A stretch of DNA of 64,000 nt from Carpediemonas membranifera (taxonomy: Eukaryota; Fornicata), in NCBI GenBank assembly GCA_019828565.1, contig JAHDYR010000011.1, positions 606,656 through 670,655 of the forward strand. Direction: 5' to 3'. The notes beneath the pieces are model-generated. The model did not search any database and was not told the origin of the DNA. It saw only the letters and a program-made list of their open reading frames with translations. Of this stretch, positions 30,108 through 40,290 are shown one piece after another (position 1 is the stretch's first letter; the number at the start of each line of letters is the position of its first letter). The translations under genes were made by a program, and so were the position numbers.

Positions 30108-30911
30108 ATGACGCTCTATAACAATATGCCTATGCTAAAGAAGACGACCATTGAGTCATTAGTCCGATTCGCCGAGGATTTGTCCGAGTACCGAGCCAAA
30201 GGCGGTGATGCCGACGTTGCCGACATGATTGACACCGAAGTCCAACGGTACGCTGACGCTCTCGGCTTTAACCTCTTCGCCAAGGCCTCTGAAGCCATCC
30301 CCTCGGCTGAGGCCTCTGTCCCCGTGAACGATGAAGGTTCACTAGTAGCCGGAACGCCTAAAGACGACGAGCAACCCCTCCAGCAGTCCCTCATCCTAAC
30401 CGCAGCTGTCCGAAAGACGCACAAGCGTAAACGCAAGGCCAAGCGTCTCGCTAAAGACGACCGCGTCCTCAAGCGGCTCGGTAGAGCACTGCAACCGTCC
30501 CGTTTTTCTGCCCGTCTCGACTTGTTCCGTCTCTCCATCTCGTCCTTTACTCCGCAGGAGGTGGTTCGAGTGAACCGACGGTTCAGAACCCTCCTCTCCC
30601 TTGTTGATCCCGGGGTAGACTCTGAGATCCTCTGCGACACCTACGCGCGTTGCTTTAAGCTACCCGATAATTCGCGCGTTCAGTACAAGGTTAAGGATCT
30701 CACCGAAGGCTTCTCCCTCGAACAGGCTATGCCGCGGGTGATTGATATCGCTCGCGATATCGAGGAATCCCGTGCCATGCTGCGTTCCATCGGAATGACC
30801 GACAAGCAGTCGTCAACCAAGGCTAAGTCGGGCAAACCCCATCGCGGTCTTCACCACGAACCCACCCATCCCGCCCCCCAAGCCAATCGCCAAGCCTCAT
30901 CATCAGGATAA
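30108..30911 (+). CDS. C gag (N-terminal part)
   Basis: Starts at ATG 30108. The capsid-like helical region includes RVLKRLGRALQPSRFSARLDLFRL, close to the B gag segment TLKRLGQALQPRTKTSRLQLFRL. The frame closes after a C6 run (30874-30879), beyond which the next frame reads on through a basic linker into the zinc knuckles. A one-base indel there probably splits an original single gag-pol frame. Confidence 0.75.
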   Translation: MTLYNNMPMLKKTTIESLVRFAEDLSEYRAKGGDADVADMIDTEVQRYADALGFNLFAKASEAIPSAEASVPVNDEGSLVAGTPKDDEQPLQQSLILTAAVRKTHKRKRKAKRLAKDDRVLKRLGRALQPSRFSARLDLFRLSISSFTPQEVVRVNRRFRTLLSLVDPGVDSEILCDTYARCFKLPDNSRVQYKVKDLTEGFSLEQAMPRVIDIARDIEESRAMLRSIGMTDKQSSTKAKSGKPHRGLHHEPTHPAPQANRQASSSG

Positions 30912-30960
30912 GCCAGCCGCAAGAGCCCCGAACCAACGAGGAGAGGGCAAGCGCGAGCTG

Positions 30961-33849
30961 GTGTGCTACAACTGCGGCGAGACGGGCCATCCATCCTTCA
31001 AGTGCCCGCGGGATCGTGCCACATGCCCGGTTTGCGAGAAGCAGGGTCACCTCGAGAAGTTCTGCCGTTTTAAGTCCCCAGTAAACGGGGCGAAGTGTTT
31101 ATTTTCCGCTGCGTCAGGTGGAGGGTCGTTGCCTGTAGTCAATGGAGTCATCGAGAAGGCCGAAGTGAAGGTCTTACTAGACTCTGGTGCTGACTGTGCC
31201 ACGATATCTCCCGATCTGTGCTCCTCGCCAGCCGTTACCAGGATCAACCACGATACTGTACGCATCCAAACGGCAGGTGGAATACGAGAAGCTGAAGGCA
31301 CCGTATCGGTGCAGATCACGTTGAGGCCATCTCCCTTCACGCCACGTGGCTGCGAGCTGAAGATCCGCGCTTTCGTTCTCAAAACTGCGTACGAAGTCAG
31401 TTTTGGTTACAGCCAGATGGTAGAGATCGGACTGCTGCCCTCAATGGCCCAGCCTAGCAACTCGGAGAGCGAAGCAACTGACGATCCTCCCGTCCCGAGC
31501 AAGTTTGAAGCTAAGGCTCTTACCCTCCCCGATGGTATCGCGAGCCAGCAGATCAAGCTGCTCAAGGAGTACGAAGACCTCTTCCGTGACCGTACTGAAC
31601 CGAGCAAGCTCGAGCCCTACGACCTATGCCTCAAGGGCGATCGAGTCGTCCACGTACGTCCCTACTATGTTCCGCCCCCAAAGGTCCCGGTTGTCAAGGA
31701 ACACATCGATACCCTTCTGGCCAAGAGGTATATACAGGCGTGTCAATCGGCCTATTCCAGCCCAACTATCATCGTACCCAAGAAGGGTGGCAAGACTCGC
31801 TTTGTCGTCGACTTTCGTGAAGTCAACACCATGACAGAGCCATTTGATTACCCCATCCCTCGAATTGACGAAGTTATCACACAACTTTCGGGTAAGCGAG
31901 TGTTCGCAACGCTCGATCTGTCTGCCGGCTACCACCAGATCGCCCTTACTGAGCGTTGCCGGAAGTATACCGCGTTCAGGACTACCTTCGGCCAGTTCCA
32001 ATATACACGGATGCCCTTTGGGCTTCGCAATGCCGGTGCTTTCTTTCAGAGAGCGATGGAAAACGCGTTCAGAGGGCTACTTGGGACCGCCTGCATCATT
32101 TACATCGACGACGTGATCGTCATGGGTGCCACGCCAGAGGAATACATCGAGAACCTGAGGAAGGTCCTCCAGCGCGCCCGTGAGTACAAGCTCCAGCTCG
32201 GAAGGGACAAGTGTCAGTTCGGTCGGGCCGAGGTGGAGTTCCTCGGCTGGATCATTTCCGAGGGGTCAGTCAGGATCTCACCAGAGAGAGTCAACGATAT
32301 CCAAGACATGAAGCTGTCGCCTACAGTCAAGGGGATGCAGGGTCTAGTCGGATTCTTTAACTACTTCCGCGACTTCGTACCGAACTACGCGACCCGCGCC
32401 AAACCACTCGTGTCTGCAACGACTAACCGTACGGCCGTGCCAGAGAAAGAGCTAGAGGCTGCCCTAGCGGATATCAAAGAAGCCTTGTGCTCGGCAGATT
32501 CTTTGGCGATGTTCGACGCGACCAAACCTCATGTCGTGATGACTGACGCATCCGACGTGGGGTACGGGGCTGTCCTCCTGCAGGAGGGTCGCCCCGTGTG
32601 TTATATGTCCAAAGCCTTCACAGACGTCCAATCCAGATGGAGTGTCGGCGAGAAGGAAGCCTTTGCGATTGTGTCAGCCCTTCAGAAGTGGAGGAAGTTC
32701 TTGTCCTGGGAGAGATTCGAGCTCCTGACCGACCATCGCAACCTCTTGTACATGTATAGGTCGAGTAACGCTAAGGTGCGTAGATGGGCCGATTCTATTG
32801 CAGACCTAGATTTCGAATTGAAGCACGTGGCCGGTTTAGACAACGGGGGAGCCGACGGTCTGTCGCGCGTATTCTCGCTAGCGTCAGTTGATGAGATCAG
32901 CAAAGCCCACCTGTTCGGTAACGCCCACCTCTCCGGACGGTTAACCATGGAACGTTTGCGGGAAGCCGGTGTCTCAGTTACTCGCCGTGACGTTTACGAC
33001 TACGTCGCCAAGTGCCCTGTCTGCCAGGTCTTGGAGAGACCGCCTGTTGAAAAAAACAGACGGTCTACACACGGCTGTGGATGCACCGTTCCAGCGGGTG
33101 GCAATCGATACTCTAGGTCCGCTCCCGGAGCGTGACGGCTACAAATACGTCCAAGTCATGATAGACATGTGTTCCAGGTGGACGGAGCTAGCCCCCGTCA
33201 AGTCTACCACCGCACGCGATGCCGTGGATGCCTTCGTCAACACATGGGTGCTGCGTTACGGTTGCCCACGAGTGTTGCAGTCTGACGGAGGTCCCGAGTT
33301 CAATAATGCTCTCATGAAGAAGCTGGCACAGGACATGGGATTCGAGACACACGTTACCACCGCGCATCACCCTCAGTCCAACGGAATGGTTGAGAGAGCT
33401 AACCAGATGGTCGAGAGAGTGCTCAAGGCAAGGAAGTTTGAGCTCAGAAACGGCAATTGGCGTCAGCATTTACCGGTTGCGCAGTTTATTGTCAATTCCA
33501 TGCCAAGACAACCAACACGCCTTTCCCCCCGCCGAGATACTGTTCGGGAGCAACATGGCGGTGCCGGAGAAGTTATACGTTACCGAGAACAGCACGGCAG
33601 CAGCTCGTACGTCGCATCTCCTCGCTGCCGAAGCCGCTACACAATTGGCCAAGGCACGTGTCCTGGCCATGCGCGAAGACGCGTTGGCGAAGGCCTCCAC
33701 CACCCGCACGGAGATCTTGTCACGGTTTGTGCTCGTGAAATATCCCTCGCGCCCTCCAAACAAGCTTTCCCCGGGCTGGAGAGGGCCTATGCGACGAGTG
33801 TCGTCTGTCAAGCAGAGCGGTGTTGTAGTAGCCTACATGGTGAAAGACT
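30961..33849 (+). CDS. C pol: zinc knuckles, protease, RT, RNase H, integrase; frameshifted, truncated
   Basis: Begins within the knuckles (CYNCGETGHPSFKC, CPVCEKQGHLEKFC). Protease has LLDSGADCATI. RT shows MPFGLRNAG and YIDDVIVM, and RNase H VVMTDASDVGYGAVLL. The integrase HHCC finger ends CPVCQVLE. The frame then breaks in an A7 run (33050-33056); AIDTLGPLPE, QSDGGPEF and MVERANQ of the D-D-E core lie in the next frame. A second break is in a C6 run (33525-33530). Coding similarity ends at about 33849. The catalytic residues themselves are intact. Confidence 0.85.
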
Positions 33850-34354
33850 TCATGCAGTCAATTCTGGTACCTTTTCTGGAACAAATGGTTCCAGAATTGG
33901 TTCCAGTTTCTTTGATCGATTTTGATCGAATCTCGCGGATCAGTTCTAAAGTTGGTGTGCGTACTCTATAGACCTAGCTTCACCTCTGGACACATTAATA
34001 CTGCATGCAGATGTCTCAATAAATATTTATGATCGGTTTTCGTATCGTCAGTGCAGGATAAGGTCGCATGACTTGGCCAAAGTCGCTCTTCAGAACTCGA
34101 TCGTCTGACACATACAAACGCTAAAAGTGGTTGGCAAAGATGCATTAGACCTTGTATATGACGTGTATAGACAAAATTTCGGTGTTGCACTGTCACCTTC
34201 CAAAGGTGACCACGCAAAAAGTCTTGAAAGTGAACCTTCAATATCAAACTAGTGCTAAAGCAACGGTATTGTGCGTCATTTCCTCCAAAACGCCCCCCTT
34301 TACGTGATATTGTACGCTCAATATTTGATGAGTTCAAAATGGTGTGACAGTACG
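33850..34354. other. junction region after element C, no gene recognised
   Basis: ~500 bp, A+T-rich. It starts with a small hairpin, TCTGGAAC-AAATG-GTTCCAGA (33875-33895), close to the point where element C is cut off. No credible ORF on either strand. Confidence 0.5.
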
Positions 34355-35557
34355 ATGGCTGATAATACACGTGACAGAGACCTTTTGCGGAAGATTGTTG
34401 CAGCGATTATGGCAGCTTGCTTCTATTTTACTCCAGAAAGCATCGAATGTATGGAACTTGCTGCATCTGAGGTCATTTGGGCTATTCTTCCCGAACATCT
34501 ACAAGAATTGTTCAAGAAGAAGAGATTCATGGCGATGTACATCAAGCCTGCCATTACATCAACATTCAGCTGCTCAACCAGCCAGATCATGTGCAACACA
34601 ATGGGAAAGATTCGAGGATTGTTCTTGAAGAGAGATTGCGACATTAGCATCGACCGGTTGCAGCTGGCCTTGCACGCTTTACATCCTGGCGAACATTTAA
34701 TTACCTGGGTGCCACCGGCTGTCGTTCGCCATCTCTCTTTCCAAAACTACTCGAAAAAGCAGGACAGGCGGTCAGTCTCCAGGATCAATATGCGCTCTGC
34801 ACCACAAGTGAGTAGTGTTGACACTGTCCGAGATGAGCAAGCTGCCAATCGGGCTGCACAAATGCATCTTCACATTGACCGCATATCTGAGCGGTTTACT
34901 TCGTGTGTCGCCGAGGCGAATGTTCTTGTGCGTAATGCGATGGACAAACGCAGTGTACTTGACCAGTTTACCTATAATCAGATCCACAACTCACTGAGAA
35001 TGTGCTGCCCGACATGTCTTGACCCATATAACATGATCTTCAAAATAGAAGACGAGCCAAATGTTTTGCAGTGCGACCAATGCCACCGCTACTACCATTA
35101 TACTTGTGAAGCAGGAGGTTTTGCCATACAAAGTGGCTACCTTTCAGACGGGAAGCGTTCAAACAACATGAGTCTGTGCGACAACTGTGCAGCTGTCAAT
35201 CAGAACGGGGAATGCTTTTATCGCACGCCAGATCACGATTGTACTGAGGATTTAACGGCTGACAGATCAGTGTCACATTGCTGTTACTACTGCAACAATT
35301 GGTTCTGCCGAGAGCACACAGCCCAGACGGCCTTTGATACCGGAATTGACATGCTACGTCGCCCATCTCAGCGTGTTGCTGTATGTGTCACATGCTTCAA
35401 TCGAATTCAGCTTGGTCAAAGACTGTTTAACGACAAGTTCGTGAGCACAGCTGCTTTGATATCTTGTCCCAATCCTGAAGCGTCCGAGCACACTGAGAAT
35501 GATGAAGAAGGCACTGGTATCGACACAGAGTCATCTGACAGTGATAAATATGATTAG
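34355..35557 (+). CDS. PHD/RING-like zinc-finger protein, unknown function
   Basis: 400 aa from ATG 34355; the in-frame ATG at 34328 is an alternative. The N-terminal 200 residues are helical. From ~215 a zinc cluster follows: CCPTC, then CDQCHRYYHYTC, then LCDNC, the C-x2-C / C-x2-C-x4-H-x2-C order of PHD fingers. A second Cys/His cluster begins near residue 308 (HCCYYCNNWFCREH...VCVTC). The C-terminus is acidic. PHD-like fingers usually read histone tails or, as RING variants, act in ubiquitin transfer; which applies here is unknown. GC content is lower than in the resident genes at the left. Confidence 0.6.
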   Translation: MADNTRDRDLLRKIVAAIMAACFYFTPESIECMELAASEVIWAILPEHLQELFKKKRFMAMYIKPAITSTFSCSTSQIMCNTMGKIRGLFLKRDCDISIDRLQLALHALHPGEHLITWVPPAVVRHLSFQNYSKKQDRRSVSRINMRSAPQVSSVDTVRDEQAANRAAQMHLHIDRISERFTSCVAEANVLVRNAMDKRSVLDQFTYNQIHNSLRMCCPTCLDPYNMIFKIEDEPNVLQCDQCHRYYHYTCEAGGFAIQSGYLSDGKRSNNMSLCDNCAAVNQNGECFYRTPDHDCTEDLTADRSVSHCCYYCNNWFCREHTAQTAFDTGIDMLRRPSQRVAVCVTCFNRIQLGQRLFNDKFVSTAALISCPNPEASEHTENDEEGTGIDTESSDSDKYD

Positions 35558-35636
35558 AGGCGCGCTCAAACCAACGTTTAGAGAAGAGCCCGAGAGAGAG
35601 AAGCCGGGAGAAGAGCCGGGGGAGAGCCCGGGGAGA

Positions 35637-35706
35637 GCAGCAACGCCCACAACTCTTTGGGATACTGTTCTTTTGGTGTTGATGTTGTTATTGATGTTGA
35701 TTTCTC
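35637..35706 (+). repeat. 70-bp fragment of the Y-block tail
   Basis: Matches the segment downstream of ORF Y at ~47241 and ~55115 (GCAGCAACGCCCACAACTC... to TTGATTTCTC). The match stops abruptly on both sides, so it marks an old rearrangement breakpoint. Confidence 0.75.
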
Positions 35707-36602
35707 TAAAGTCTAAAGTGCTTACTGATGTAGCTCTCGCCGTTCTTCTCTGCGACGTTCAGCGTGAAAAAGAACTTGCGGCAGAGGAACCAGAGGCACT
35801 TGGTTGGCCTCGGGGGTGAACGCGTCGCTGATCATGCCGTCTATGCCTGGCCACTGCTCTTGAGCCTCCTTCAGCACTCTGTCCTCGAGGTCGGGTTGGC
35901 CCCGCCACCCACCAGACACGCCCACACCGCGCCCTGGTTCAGTGTGTGCATGGCTGCCGGGAGCTCATCGCCAGGCGAGAGCTCGACGTTCATGGACAGC
36001 GGGGGTCCGTCTGCGAGGATCGAGCGGGCGTGATCTAGGAGGACTTGTGCGGTTGGTTCAAGCGGGGGATCTTGGAGAGCGTGGCGAGGAGGTATTCGAG
36101 AGAAGGGGCGCTACATGATGCAGTAGTGCTCTCTGCGTTATGGACCGAGGGCATCTCCTCGCCAAAATGCCTGGTGTAGGCGCATTGGAGCGAGGATGGT
36201 ATGTCCCCGGAGATGGAGGCCGTTGCGGTGAGCGAGGTGCGGAATGCGGCGATCAGCGCATCTTTGATGGCCGATGACGAGGAACTAGCGCTACTCATTG
36301 GTTCTAGCGCTCAGTTCAGCGGCGACTCGAGCTTGTTCTTAACATGCTCGATGGTTGGCTGGTGTCACTGGTGGCCGGGAGACTCTCTAGATGAACTTGA
36401 GGCCGCGGTAGAGAGGGAACTCACGGTAGTGTGGGGCAGGGTCTTGCCGACCATCATGGCCATGGGTGGCGGGTCATCAATCTGATGGGGCTGGCCCAGC
36501 TGAATAAAGATGGGAGGCGTTGTAGGCAAAGGATGCGACGTCCTGAAGGGTAATGTTGGGGGAGGTGTTCTCGAGCACGTGATCGTACTTCCTCAACACA
36601 CT
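35707..36602 (-). pseudogene. decayed gene remnant on the minus strand
   Basis: No single long ORF exists, but successive minus-strand frames carry protein-like, GC3-rich segments in order: KYDHVLENTSPNITLQDVASF (~36600-36490), AFRTSLTATASISGDIP (~36260-36200), SLEYLLATLSKIP (~36090), LADGPPLSMNVELSPGDEL (~36010-35950) and EDRVLKEAQEQWPGIDGM (~35890). The 5' end is lost at 36603 where the duplicated D block begins. The ITLQDVASFAYNAS part vaguely recalls a Mediator subunit 4 motif, which is not enough to name it. Confidence 0.45.
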
Positions 36603-37266
36603 TTTTATTCACTCACCCTTGTTAACCACCCGAGCAACAGGCTAACAGACCACATCTACATACAACGCAAGGAAGCATGCAGGCCGGCACGTCCGACTGA
36701 CTCAAGTCCACAGCCAGACTTCTGCATTGTCATTCACCGGAGGAGCAGGCCAGAGTCACTTGCCATCTGGCGCATCATGAGGAGATATTGGAATGTGTTG
36801 ATGTGTTTATTGACTAAATGAGCTGGAATTAGGCGGGTTTGATGTTGCTTACATGTTCTGTGGCATGCCTGATGTCCAAAGATGTATTTTGGCACAGTGA
36901 TGTTGTTTAGTGTGCTCATAGCTGACCGCGTAGTTATCTGACTTCAATGTGTCGTGTTGGTGCCAAGAAATCGATGGTAGCTCGCACGTTTGAGGTAGTT
37001 GCTTGTTGCATCGATGCAACGCACTTTAAGGATTAAAAAGCTGTACCCCATAGCCGTTTCCTAAGGCCAAATGCGGCCCTCTCTAGCGTATATACACGCG
37101 TGTATTGGGACTAGATGCAGTGTTGTGGCATGCCCGGTTTAGCTGAATCCACAAATGTGGATCGGCTCTGGCTGCCGTATAGGTGGCCATGCTTTGGACT
37201 TATGGCTGGAGACTGATACAATTGGCAGGTAGTTGACTGGTACGTGCTCATATGGACAACCGACGG
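36603..37266 (+). repeat. D block copy 1: shared upstream region of genes X and Y
   Basis: It recurs (in part) at 40026-40169 plus 46293-46813, at 51960-52497 and at 54140-54688. It is non-coding except for the first codons at its end (ATG GAC AAC CGA CGG). It holds three palindromes: GTTGCATCGATGCAAC (37005-37020), ATACACGCGTGTAT (37092-37105) and ATCCACA-AA-TGTGGAT (37147-37162). It ends directly before or inside two different ORFs, so it behaves like a common promoter/5' leader cassette. Confidence 0.75.
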
Positions 37267-37344
37267 CCATTCACTGGCAGGGCTCGCTTCGCAACAGACA
37301 GGCGCTCCCTGGGGCTTGGGGCTGTGCATGAGCTTAGACAATAA
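37252..37344 (+). CDS. short upstream ORF (30 aa) before X, MDNRR start
   Basis: ATG at the end of the D block. Its first five codons (MDNRR) are the same as those of ORF Y; it then diverges and stops 23 bp before the ATG of X. It may be a regulatory uORF or a residue of the recombination that put X behind the block. The same uORF precedes the second X copy. Confidence 0.35.
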   Translation: MDNRRPFTGRARFATDRRSLGLGAVHELRQ

Positions 37345-37367
37345 TCGTGGGTCAGTCTGACACCTGT

Positions 37368-38633
37368 ATGGACATCAACGCGGTCGTAAGCATGCTTCAC
37401 CTTGTTTTGCCGCAGTTTATGGACGAAATGGATGTCTTCACAGGAAAGCACTCATCCTCTGAGCATTTGCGGTATCTCATGACAATGCTCGCCGCAGTCG
37501 ATGTTCTTCGGGGATCCTCGCAATCCATAAGAGGCGAGCGCCACGGAAGGGCATACTCCAAGACTATTCACACCGAGTTCTTGCGGTCCTTCCTTTTGTT
37601 GGAGCGGGAAGTGCTCAACGAGGATCCAGAAGCGCTAGAGAAGATGGATGCATTGTATTCGGGCGATCGCGAGGAAACAATGAAGATTGTCGAAGTGCAC
37701 GACGGAGAAGAGGATGAGCCACCCGTAACCAGCGCATCAAGCTCGCATAAGACAAAGAAGGCCCACAAGCGTCGGCTACTTTCGGCAAGGAAGACCCAGA
37801 AGCTAACTTTTCCGTCAGAGATTGTCCATCCCGATGATGCTGCCTTGCCGGTGGAGAGAAGTGCGTTCCTCCAGAAGTATCTCAAGACGATCAAAGCTAG
37901 ATTGCCTTCACTAGAGAGGTCAGTCGAGCGTGTGAATCGGCTGGGGGACATGCAAACTTCCCTGGCGTCACTCAACCATATTGCCGACAGCCTCTCTGAA
38001 GAGAACCTCACGGTGATGCGTATTTACGTTGCGTATAACCTAACTCTGTATGACTATATAGCGAAGGATAAGTTTACTGTGGACCCGATAATTGCTCCAA
38101 CAGCTGAACTGACTAAGATGGCCGAAAAACAACGCAGCGAGTTCATCAGCCGTAACCAGAGTTACTGCACAACCCGCACTCGCAGGACTAACAAGTCAAG
38201 CTTCTATAATGATGTACAGAAACATGCCACGAATATGGGTGTGAAGAGCATAGAACGAAGCCACATCATCATCGGCATGATGTTGCTGACATACGCCGAC
38301 TTCGGCAAGTTCCTGGAGGCTGGTTTGATTCCCAGGGACACGGGTGATGCGAGAGAGTTGGCAAACATGGTCTTGGAGAGCTTCTTCATGGCATATAACA
38401 GCGAGGGAGGAACGCGTGCAGCACTCATGCAGGAACTGAAGGATGGAGTAACTGACACAGACAGGCTATCGATGATGGAGCAAATGTTTGCGCTTTCTGT
38501 GGAGACGAACTCCCTGACGTATGTCAAGCCATCGCCCGAGACGGAATGTGAAGAGAGAAGTGGGTCTGGCAAGCGGAAAGGCAACGTGACGGAGTCAGGC
38601 GATGATGATGGGAAGCGAGCACAGTTGGAGTAA
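37368..38633 (+). CDS. gene X copy 1, unknown 421-aa protein
   Basis: Starts at ATG 37368. Mostly helical. A charged segment at ~110-150 is rich in Glu/Asp, then Lys/Arg (KTKKAHKRRLLSARKTQK, NLS-like). A helical domain runs at ~160-380 and a second basic patch with an acidic end closes the protein (SGKRKGN...DDDGKRAQLE). No catalytic motif is recognised. It is identical in translation to the copy at 52599. The two NLS-like patches suggest a nuclear protein (inference). Confidence 0.65.
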   Translation: MDINAVVSMLHLVLPQFMDEMDVFTGKHSSSEHLRYLMTMLAAVDVLRGSSQSIRGERHGRAYSKTIHTEFLRSFLLLEREVLNEDPEALEKMDALYSGDREETMKIVEVHDGEEDEPPVTSASSSHKTKKAHKRRLLSARKTQKLTFPSEIVHPDDAALPVERSAFLQKYLKTIKARLPSLERSVERVNRLGDMQTSLASLNHIADSLSEENLTVMRIYVAYNLTLYDYIAKDKFTVDPIIAPTAELTKMAEKQRSEFISRNQSYCTTRTRRTNKSSFYNDVQKHATNMGVKSIERSHIIIGMMLLTYADFGKFLEAGLIPRDTGDARELANMVLESFFMAYNSEGGTRAALMQELKDGVTDTDRLSMMEQMFALSVETNSLTYVKPSPETECEERSGSGKRKGNVTESGDDDGKRAQLE

Positions 38634-38640
38634 AGAAGAA

Positions 38641-39204
38641 TCAGTCAAATTTAAAGATAAGAGTGCAGTGCGGAGGAACACTCTCATTCTCCGAATTGTT
38701 GTTCATGCGAAAGAGGATGTATTTGTGGAACTCGGAGTCACTAATGCGATCTTCACTCAGAGCCTTGAACCATATGCTAAACTCATTCGAGAATGTCGCC
38801 AAAACATAGGCACACCATCGATCGAAGAGGGAAGCCTCGAAGTCGAAGGAAGCATGGATATAGGTTGCCAAGTCTTTCTTTCCGACTCGTAGGCCAACCT
38901 TCTTCCAGCGTAGCAGCTGGAGCTGACGGGAAATCTTTGATGTTGAAGAATCGATGGCATCATCGCTAATGTCTGAAAATGTCGAGTGCACAATGCCATC
39001 ACTCCATGATTCCCGAAGCTCATCAGTTTTTGCGAAAAAGACCGTTCTAGCTTGATCAGTGGTGAGCCAATATGAAGCAAACGCTTCCGCGCAATTTTGA
39101 CGGACTCTTTCCATTCCTTGGTTGAAAGCTTTGATCCTGTCTACATTCAACATGCACCACAGCTTGTAGTAATGCTCAAACAATTGTTTCTGATGATTGC
39201 TCAT
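38641..39204 (-). CDS. unknown 187-aa protein, divergent from the SET-like gene
   Basis: Minus-strand ORF starting at ATG 39204 and ending 8 bp from the stop of X (convergent). Helical and Trp/Phe-rich (HYYKLWCMLNVDRIKAFNQGM, FEASLFDRWCAYVLATF). No family is recognised. Its 3' part is duplicated at 53872-54135. It shares a 33-bp divergent intergenic region with the SET-like gene, so the two may be co-regulated. Confidence 0.5.
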   Translation of the reverse strand: MSNHQKQLFEHYYKLWCMLNVDRIKAFNQGMERVRQNCAEAFASYWLTTDQARTVFFAKTDELRESWSDGIVHSTFSDISDDAIDSSTSKISRQLQLLRWKKVGLRVGKKDLATYIHASFDFEASLFDRWCAYVLATFSNEFSIWFKALSEDRISDSEFHKYILFRMNNNSENESVPPHCTLIFKFD

Positions 39205-39237
39205 TGTACGTGCAGTTTACACAGTTTGGTCGTGAGC

Positions 39238-39942
39238 ATGCCAATTGATTATACCATACCAGACGTGAGTTCAAAGGTTGAGAGTGATCGCTATTGGTCG
39301 CTGGATGTTTACAATCAGTTCATGAACCTTTCAGAGCTGAATGAAGCAGACAGGAACAGATTTCTGATGATGAACACGTCTAAGCTGTCTTATGACTATT
39401 CTGGACTGAAACTGAATGAAATTGGTGTCAGTGTCAGCAAGAGGCTTGTTCTTACTGAGCAGCATTCGATCTGTGGTGATGCATGCGGCCTCGGGGTTGT
39501 ATCCCCACATGCGATGAATGTCAACGACTTCGTCGGTATATACGCGGGAAAAGTCTGTGCTATTACCCCTGAACTTCAGATTGGGCAGCATGACTTTGAG
39601 CTTCCCCTTGGCTCCAGTGAGTTCATGGTTCGTGGCGACCCTACCAAGCACGGAATTCACATGGTGAACGATAACCCAATCGTGACAAATGTACAAGTCC
39701 GCTGCATTAAGGTGCAGGTTCAGGTCGATGATGACACGGTGCCGCTTCCTCTTCTTGCCCTTCTATGCATCAGGAACACACGGCCTTACGAGTTCCTTTC
39801 TATGGCATACGCGCCTTCGTATTGGGAAGGAGAGCATCGTCATTATCCCCTTGATGTTGCAGCATTTGAGCTGATGATTCGGGGTTCCACTATCTTCGAT
39901 GTTGATCAGGCCCGTCGTTTGGCTCTCGAATACTTGGAGTAA
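39238..39942 (+). CDS. SET-domain-like protein
   Basis: 234 aa from ATG 39238. The order of motifs matches a divergent SET domain: a Gly-rich start CGLGVVSPHAM (~83-93), then VNDFVGIYAGKV (~95-106, like the FVxEYxGxV strand), HMVNDNPIVTNV (~141-152, at the place of the N-H-S-C substrate/SAM knot), LLALLCIRNTRPYEFLSMAY (~172-191) and YAPSYW (~191-196, like the catalytic DYGxxYW end). The usual NHS is changed to VND, so the methyltransferase site may be altered. SET enzymes methylate lysines on histones and other proteins. There are no obvious pre- or post-SET cysteines. Confidence 0.6.
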   Translation: MPIDYTIPDVSSKVESDRYWSLDVYNQFMNLSELNEADRNRFLMMNTSKLSYDYSGLKLNEIGVSVSKRLVLTEQHSICGDACGLGVVSPHAMNVNDFVGIYAGKVCAITPELQIGQHDFELPLGSSEFMVRGDPTKHGIHMVNDNPIVTNVQVRCIKVQVQVDDDTVPLPLLALLCIRNTRPYEFLSMAYAPSYWEGEHRHYPLDVAAFELMIRGSTIFDVDQARRLALEYLE

Positions 39943-40025
39943 AAGCATCATAGTAGATTCATGAGCTCTGTCAAGGCTCTGGCCTTTGGGGCTCTCTCAA
40001 CATGCTACTCAGACTTCAGAACCAG

Positions 40026-40169
40026 TTTTATTCACTCACCCTTGTTAACCACCCGAGCAACAGGCTAACAGACCACATCTACATACAACGCAAGGAAGCA
40101 TGCAGGCCGGCACGTCCGACTGACTCAAGTCCACAGCCAGACTTCTGCATTGTCATTCACCGGAGGAGC
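40026..40169 (+). repeat. D block copy 2, left part, interrupted by element B
   Basis: Matches 36603-36746 and is cut after GAGC by the B LTR. It resumes at 46293 with the duplicated GAGC. Intact versions of this site at 36743, 51973 and 54167 serve as empty-site controls. Confidence 0.9.
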
Positions 40170-40290
40170 TGTCGTGGGTCTTACCCAATATTTACATAGT
40201 TGTATTATTTACATCGTCTTCAGGTTTCTGTCGACACATTTGGTGTCGTCTCTTTTCCCTGTAAAGCTTTCTTGTCCCTAACGGACTACA
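40170..40290 (+). repeat. B 5' LTR (121 bp) with adjacent palindrome
   Basis: TGTCGTGGGTCTTACCC...GGACTACA. It carries the CGACAC/GTGTCG stem at 40232-40248, then TCTTTTCCCTGTAAAG. The perfect palindrome ATTTCTAGAAAT (40290-40301) starts at the last base of the LTR. No TGG-type tRNA primer site follows. Confidence 0.9.

Larger units (their letters stand above)
29963..33849 (+). mobile_element. chromovirus C (Ty3/gypsy), 3'-truncated
   Basis: 5' LTR 29963-30086, 12-bp palindrome, gag, PR, RT, RNase H and most of integrase on the + strand. Similarity to B and A pol stops after VVAYMVKD at about 33849. The chromodomain, any convergent gene and the 3' LTR are missing. It inserted into the A2 convergent gene after GGAG; without a 3' end no target duplication can be confirmed. 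Confidence 0.85.
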
